In this document: positions 53,089 through 64,000 of the stretch, in pieces
How positions within the stretch are numbered: the first letter of the stretch is position 1
Layout: every line of letters starts with the position of its first letter
Assembly (NCBI GenBank): GCA_029204225.1
Contig: CM055102.1
Location: 2,905,528-2,969,527, forward strand
Length of the DNA: 64,000 nucleotides
Reading direction: 5' to 3'
From: Diphasiastrum complanatum
Lineage: Eukaryota > Streptophyta > Lycopodiopsida > Lycopodiales > Lycopodiaceae
Translations under genes and position numbers: made by a program
Notes under the pieces: model-generated
What the model saw: the letters and a program-made list of their open reading frames with translations, nothing else
What the model was told of the DNA's origin: nothing
Database searches by the model: none

Positions 53089-53250
53089 TGAACAACAGAC
53101 GATCTAACACCTCTGAAGCAAGATTGAATGCTCAATTTTCAAAGCCTGACATGGATTGCCAAGACGAGAGAGCAGCGCAGCATCAAAGATATTTGTTAAT
53201 CGAAGGCTGATCTTCACTCGTATAATAAATATATAATGCGTAGAGCAGGA
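53089..53250 (-). promoter_or_regulatory. Probable 5' UTR and core promoter of the FGGY kinase
   Basis: Upstream of the ATG the minus strand carries a TATA-like run, TTATATATTTATTATACG, at about 53219-53236, roughly 130 bp before the start codon. A short GA run follows further upstream. Placement is by position and composition only. Confidence 0.4.
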
Positions 53251-55900
53251 AACCGTAAGCGAAGGCTGGCATAACAATAGATGAAAGATAAGGATCGAGA
53301 GAGAGAGAGCATTATTATTCGTGCAATTTTGGTTTTAGCTTTTTTACGTTTAGTTTTATTAGAGTTCTTGGTTATGGGTTGTTTGTTGACCAGTAAATTG
53401 CCTTGTTTTTTCGGTTTCTTTTGCTTTTTTTTTTCATTTTTGGCCTGGACCCCGCCCTTTTTTGAGGGGCTCACGTTCCCCTCTTACCCACTCCCAAAGT
53501 CTCCCAAATATAGTCCCCCAAGCATTTGGAGGACCGAGGTAAGTGAGAACCTTGGCCCTCCTCGATCGTAGGCCCCCCATATCTTATGGGATGGGATCCA
53601 ATGTCATGCGTTGCTTGGTAGTCTAAGTTGAAAAGGGGCCTCAAGTTATGAGATAAGACCAAACCACTCACTTCGAATGGCAAACAAAAGTGATTCTTGT
53701 GACTCGTGAGTGAGTGCAATCAATTTTTTGAAATAAACTCTCAAAGTTGTAAATTTAGTTCTTCTTCTTTACTACCACAATGGGTGAAAGTACCACAAAA
53801 CCCATGGAGTTTGTTCAATTTTCTAAATGAAACCAGCATCAGGTAACTTGATCAATTACTTCTAAACTAACTGAACATAATAATAATTAGACCAACAGGC
53901 CTACTTGATAAGGTTTAACACCATGTGCTAACGGACTAATATGCAAACACCAAGTCAAGGGATATGCCCTTGAGTTTAATGTAGGTCCAAGTGAAACAAT
54001 CTCAATACTTAACGAAAACTTTTGTAAGCTATCAAGTTCTTCTCATGTCACATCTTTGCCTGCGGATATAATTCCCCTCCTCTTAGACTGGATGGGACAA
54101 GTCTACACATGGCATTTGCCCTTCAAACAATTGTGAATTGGCATGTGCTCCTTTGTTTTCATATTTAGATGCACCACTAAAAACCCTAAAAAAACAAAGA
54201 CTTAAAGTCTCACTTGTGAAAAAAGTGTCGTGGTCACTCACAAATATATTCGGACAACCATATCACACATATATATTCATGTACAAGAATTTGTATGTGT
54301 TTTTGGAATTGGCTTCTTATACTGATTTGGCCTCAACCCATGTGGAATCAATTTTGTGTTTGCATTGTGTCATGTGTGTCAACAAATGAATCAAACCTAT
54401 GAAATCTAAATATCACTTTTATAAAGCTCTTTCGATTGGCATGGGCTACAAAGACATCTGATCTACTTCATGTATTCTGGTATCATCAACACACATGCAA
54501 GATCTGATATGGAAATTGCATGCTTTTGTGTGACATAAGTGCTCCACATAAGAAAACATGTTAGATATTCAACTTTATGGGGTCCAACCAATATATGATA
54601 GGCTTATAATTTTACATTGGCTAAGATCAAGCATATAAGTTGATAAGCAGACATGAATTCAAAATATAAGTTGATGTAGGAATCAACTCAACACTTTATG
54701 CTATATACGTTTGACCTATACAGATCAAAACATGTATTTTCCAAGGTTATGACTCATAGAAAAAGTAGGCACGGGGGTTAACAACATAGAATTTTAAGCG
54801 CCATTTTTAGCAATCATTTTACATGATGGAGACTAAGCCCAGAGCCTAGATGACTACACATTCTACATATTGTGAACTTATATCCAGTCAAGCTCAGTAT
54901 GCTTTGATTTAGCCACAAAGAGAGCACGTTGGTAGCCTTCATTAAGTGATAATGCACGGAATCAAGGCATGCATGCACATCAATCATAACTAGAACATGT
55001 AGTGTATGAAAACATATATACCAGCGATGGTCCATCGCTGCCCTTAGAGCGATCTACTGCTGCATTAGCAGTATGTATGATGGTTTTATCAAGCATTTAT
55101 TGCAAAAACGTGATGGTTAAGAAGCGCATTACTGGCAATAGGTAATTCGCAGGCAGCGATCAAGTTAGCTTTCCAACATCTCGTTTTTCAGAGGTATGCA
55201 AACCCAATCACTTCCACGTGATTGTTCGTTGCCATAACAACTAATAATATTGATAATGAGGGTGTTCATACCTGAGGCAGCGCCCACATGTGTAGCCTTC
55301 AAATCAGTTTTGCGAATCAATTGCTGACTATACCATTCAATAATGCTCATGGTGTTGGTGCGCATTCAATCAAACACCATACTTGGCATTACAAATACTC
55401 AAAAACAGAATGATACTCACACCAAACTAAGATAGAGTTCTTACCTTTGCTTCATAGTATCTCATGCACAATTACTCTTCCAATAGAAATCGCAAGTCTC
55501 CTCTATTCCAAGTTGAAGCAGTCGCTGTGGAGAAGCAAATATGAGAGAGAAAGAGAAAAAGAGCAGGAAGAATAAACCTTAGGATTGTGTGATCTTTCCT
55601 TATATAGACAATCCAATACATCTTATTGCATTGGGTGCTCATTGTTACACACCGTTAGATCATTTCACCCTAATGTGCACATATCGTAGCCATCCAAGAA
55701 ACCAAGGTTTTCCTCCAAGAGACATATTTAAAAAAAAAAAACTTCCTTTTTGGGCCATTTATCCAAGTCTTAGTAAGGTAAGGCAATTAAATAGCTTTCG
55801 TACCACGATGGCAAATTCCTTCCATGAAGTATTGAAAGGTAGAAAAAAAACATAGTAACTGCATAATAGAGCCCATGAGAGAGAGAGGGGGGGGATAGCA
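53251..55900. other. Anonymous AT-rich intergenic DNA
   Basis: Short frames only, with no recognised family. A Lys-rich frame at 53474-53214 overlaps the putative promoter and a T-rich run and is not credible as a gene. Confidence 0.4.
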
Positions 55901-55917
55901 AGGCTTCGAAATTCAAA

Positions 55918-57260
<1,343 letters not shown>

Positions 57261-57455
57261 GTAGCAAGTTTTGGAGCATATATGTTAAGAAAAGAGGTTC
57301 TTACGTTCTCTTTCACTCCATGGCATAAAGCACAAATACAATCTGAATTGGATCGTGGAATCCCAACCTTTGTTGCAATGCTTGGGACTCAACGACTCCC
57401 CTTCTCTGCTCGCTCATTTGATTTGGCACATTGCTTCTGTTGCTTGATTCCATTT
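57261..57455 (+). pseudogene. Exon fragment of a PMT-family (DUF248) methyltransferase
   Basis: After a good acceptor (TTTTTTGATTGCAG) the frame reads VASFGAYMLRKEVLTFSFTP, HKAQIQSELDRGIPTFVAML, GTQRLPFSARSFDLAH and CLIPF. This matches the SAM-binding region of plant Golgi-type putative methyltransferases, where the family has VASFGAYL...ERGVPA...LGT...LPYPSRAFDMAH. The conserved Asp and His of that stretch are kept. Immediately after CLIPF the sequence enters a 140-bp (TC)n run and no following exon was found, so this is most likely a stranded or disrupted exon. A genuine gene with remote exons cannot be excluded. Confidence 0.75.
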
Positions 57456-57461
57456 ATTGCA

Positions 57462-58585
<1,124 letters not shown>

Positions 58586-58589
58586 CTCG

Positions 58590-59360
58590 AATTTTTCCAA
58601 GAAGACTCGAATTTTTGAAAGACTCAAATTTTTGGAACAACTCGATTTTTTATGGAAATACTCAAATTTTTGAACAACTCGAATTTTCTGAACGACTCGA
58701 AGTTTTCCAATGACTCAAATTTTTGAATGACTTGAAATTTTCCAATGACTCGATTTTTTGAATGACTCGAATTTTTTCAATGGCTCGAATTCTTTGAACA
58801 ACTCAAATTTTTGGAAAGACTCGAATTTTTCCAAAGACTCGAATTTTTCCAATGGATCGAATTTTTTCAATGAATCGAATTTTTCTTAAGACTCGCATTT
58901 TTGGAATGACTCGATTTTTATGGAAAGACTCGAATTTTTGAATGACTCGAATTCTTCCAACGACTCGAATTCTTCCAAAGACTCGAATTTTTTCAATGGA
59001 TCGAATTTTTCCAATGACTCGACTTTTTCCAATGACTCAAATTGTTTCCAAAGTATCGAATTTTTTTTAATGACTCAAATTTTTTCGAGACTCGAATTTT
59101 TTCGATGACTCGATTTTTTTTTCAAAGGATCGATTTTTTCCAAAGGATTGAATTTTTCCAAAAACTCAAATTTTTTTGAAGGATCGAACTCTTGACTCGA
59201 ATTTTTCCGAAGGATCGAAGGACTCTTTGTACTATCAAGTCAAATTTTTCAAAAGACTCGAACTTTTCCGAAGACTCGATTTTTTTTTTTCCAAAGACTC
59301 AAATTTTTTTGAAAACTAGAATTTTTTCGAAGGCTCGAATTTTTCCAAAGACTCGAATGT
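58590..59360. repeat. Degenerate satellite, unit about 18-22 bp
   Basis: About 35-40 imperfect copies of GACTCGAATTTTTCCAAA and close variants (GACTCGAATTTTTGAATG). Unit length varies through the T run. TCG is often replaced by TCA or TTG, as expected for CpG decay. Confidence 0.95.
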
Positions 59361-60507
59361 TAGATATTCGAGATGCGAGATGTGCGAGATCGGCCACAAT
59401 CCAAATCATCGGTCGCCACCTAGATCAGTCTCCATTGCCCGTCAACGACGGGCACTCACAACTATCTATATATATTTAAACTTATGTACAGTTTTGCACA
59501 TGTGTATGGGTGCACCATGCATGCTCCTCCCCTCACCCATGCATGAGCTTTTTCTAACTAAAAAACTTGGGAGGAGGATGCATGTATGGGGAATGTGCAT
59601 ATCCCCATACATTTGCACATTGTGTACATTGAGGGGTGGACCCCAAAAAGATTCCCCACCCCGTCCCTCGAATCCCCCCCTCCCTCCCTCCCTCCAAAAA
59701 GATTCTCCACCTCGAATCAAATTCTAACGTCTTGGCAATCAAATTTTGCTCAGGGAATGAGTTGTATGTAGCGATGAAGTGGGATCAATGAACTGTCATT
59801 CTGCTTTTGAAAGAGTGATGTTCAACAGAGAGAAGTCGCTTCATAACTTCAACTGGCAACAGAGGTATTGCACCTCAAGAAATGGGATTAGCAACTGAGA
59901 AAATGGTGCTTCATAGCAATGATTTCTATCTCAGAAGTGCAGCTTGATCGCAGCCATAGGATTGGCTTATTGACTGTCATTATAAGTGCGCTCAAGTCCG
60001 ATAGAAAACAACAAAGGTATTTTGCCTTAATAGTGCGCTCAGGTGTGCTCTCTCGAGTAGTGACCATTTGCAAGCAAGAGAAATGCTCATATTGGCCAGT
60101 GATCCAAAAAGTTGTTACCTTTCAACTAAAGTGTGAGAGTTTGCTCCTCTACTAGCAATGGACAACAGGCTCAACATTGATGAAGTAATGACTTTTAGTG
60201 ATAATTTTGTCTCAGTTTTGGACTGCAGCAGACCATAGCTTATTGAAATGAGGAATCTGTCTCGGAGATAGAGCTTTAACACCAAAATGGCCCCCGTTAT
60301 CTATTCCTCTTTCTTCTATAACAGAACCAACAATGGTCATTCAGAATCTATTAAACCCGCCCCTAAGCTGAAAGTCTGTTATGGGTTCAGTCAATGACTT
60401 TGCCAATGCTTTCATGCTGACGTTCCATGCATATAAAGGCCTAAATTGAAGTAGGAAAGCTGGCAAAGCTAGCAAATTCATAGCTTGCAAGAATTGAACA
60501 CAAATTG
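59361..60507. other. Anonymous DNA
   Basis: Contains the hairpin GCCCGTC-AAC-GACGGGC at about 59438 and a C-rich CCCTCCCTCCCTCC run near 59680. No gene seen. Confidence 0.4.
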
Positions 60508-60539
60508 AGTAGCACAAAAGAAAGGTGAGGATCCTCACC

Positions 60540-60900
60540 AGCACGTCTTTCTTCAGAGAAGCCAAATCGACTCCAATCGGTGCTTCTTCTATAATCAAAG
60601 TCGCCATTGCTTGAAACTTACTTGTCTTCCTTGGGTTGTTCCTCAATTCAGGTGCAATTCAGGTGACATATTGGTCTTGAAACTCCAGCCAAAATTACAC
60701 CGCTCACATACTTGCAATGTTGTCGTGTTGGATCCAGCTCTACTCGAATGTGCAGAGGAAACAGATTTGTCTCTGCTGTCCAGTCCAAAGTGGCAGCATC
60801 CAACCATGGGATGTGCGACCCGCGCGGGGCCTAAGGATGACGATCGATGAGAAGCCCATTTCCGCCGTCTCTCTCTCTACGCTTGGGTGAAAGATGGGAG
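60540..60900 (-). CDS. Possible first exon and GC-rich leader of an unidentified gene
   Basis: On the minus strand a GC-rich leader (60900-60750) with a GAGAGAGAGA run is followed by an ATG at 60608. MATLIIEEAPIGVDLASLKK then DVL leads into a donor-like CTG|GTGAGG at about 60540. The composition change and the donor look like a real 5' exon, but no second exon or protein family was recognised. Confidence 0.3.
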
Positions 60901-61218
60901 AGGTTCTTTTGCTAGAATCCCTCGATTTGATATCAATTTTTTCATAATCTGGTTAAACATCCCTTAAAAGTCCAAACCAATATCCTATGCATTCAGCACA
61001 TCCTGCGAAATAGAGAAATTAGACCAAAGCCCTGAAATGCAAAAGCGTAATCAAATCAAATAATAATAAAAAAAAAAAGCAACGTAAACATGCATGGATT
61101 GTATGTTCCAGGACATGAAATTGAGTAGAATAATGCAAGCAGCCTAAACTAGCCGATCCAAATGGTTTCACATCCAGACAGAATTGGACCTCACCATCAT
61201 AATCGTGTATTCAAATTG

Positions 61219-64000
<2,782 letters not shown>

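Noticed and set aside
53214-53474. A Lys-rich 86-aa protein
   Set aside because: It is read from a T-rich low-complexity stretch and overlaps the putative kinase promoter. No family features.
55165-55365. Exon-like minus-strand frame MSIIEWYSQQLIRKTDLKAT ending at GCCTCAG|GTATGA
   Set aside because: No acceptor, partner exon or family could be found; not enough to call a gene.
58590-59360. A CRISPR-like array
   Set aside because: Units are contiguous and degenerate with no spacers, in a plant nuclear context.

Overview
The window is nuclear DNA from a large-genome land plant. The evidence is plant chromoviruses with initiator-Met-tRNA primer binding sites, Ty1/copia, LINE, SINE and hAT relics, a spliced FGGY-type sugar kinase, and one exon-like fragment of the plant-specific PMT methyltransferase family. 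Very long, repeat-filled introns suggest a fern, lycophyte, gymnosperm or similar genome. The species cannot be fixed from sequence alone. More than 80% of the window is transposon-derived or anonymous AT-rich DNA.

The only host gene that can be assembled is an FGGY carbohydrate kinase (D-ribulokinase-like) on the minus strand. Its first exon is at 52989-53088 and its second at 28262-28341, separated by a 24.6-kb intron. Nine more exons run down to 19283. The eleven exons join without a frame break into 512 codons, and the last part of the C-terminus was not found. Intron 7 starts with GC rather than GT.

Layout. 1-6.3 kb: LINE copies on the minus strand, one patched with a chromovirus fragment and one with a proline-rich minisatellite in ORF1. 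6.9-10.4 kb: two decayed Ty1/copia pieces. 11.2-13.6 kb: a copia-like LTR, primer site and an unrecognised 252-aa ORF. 13.6-18.8 kb: a 5'-truncated LINE and a decayed minus-strand chromovirus lacking RNase H. 19.3-28.3 kb: kinase exons, with a TRIM-like element in intron 4. 28.3-53.0 kb (intron 1): a hairpin minisatellite, several LINEs, a 633-bp solo-LTR-like insertion, a solo LTR, a complete Ty3 chromovirus (35180-41404), a second decayed chromovirus, a hAT transposase relic and a tRNA-derived SINE. 53.1-64 kb: mostly anonymous DNA with long (TC)n/(GA)n tracts, a PMT exon fragment, a TCGAATTTTT-type satellite and a possible first exon of another gene.

The most interesting system is a LINE family whose 3' end carries a two-stem hairpin with compensatory changes between copies, then AATAAAG and a (TC)n tail. 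A SINE in the window shares the terminal motif and tail and may be its parasite. The complete chromovirus has LTRs that look identical and a perfect target duplication, yet carries two in-frame stops. That points to a defective but recently mobilised copy.
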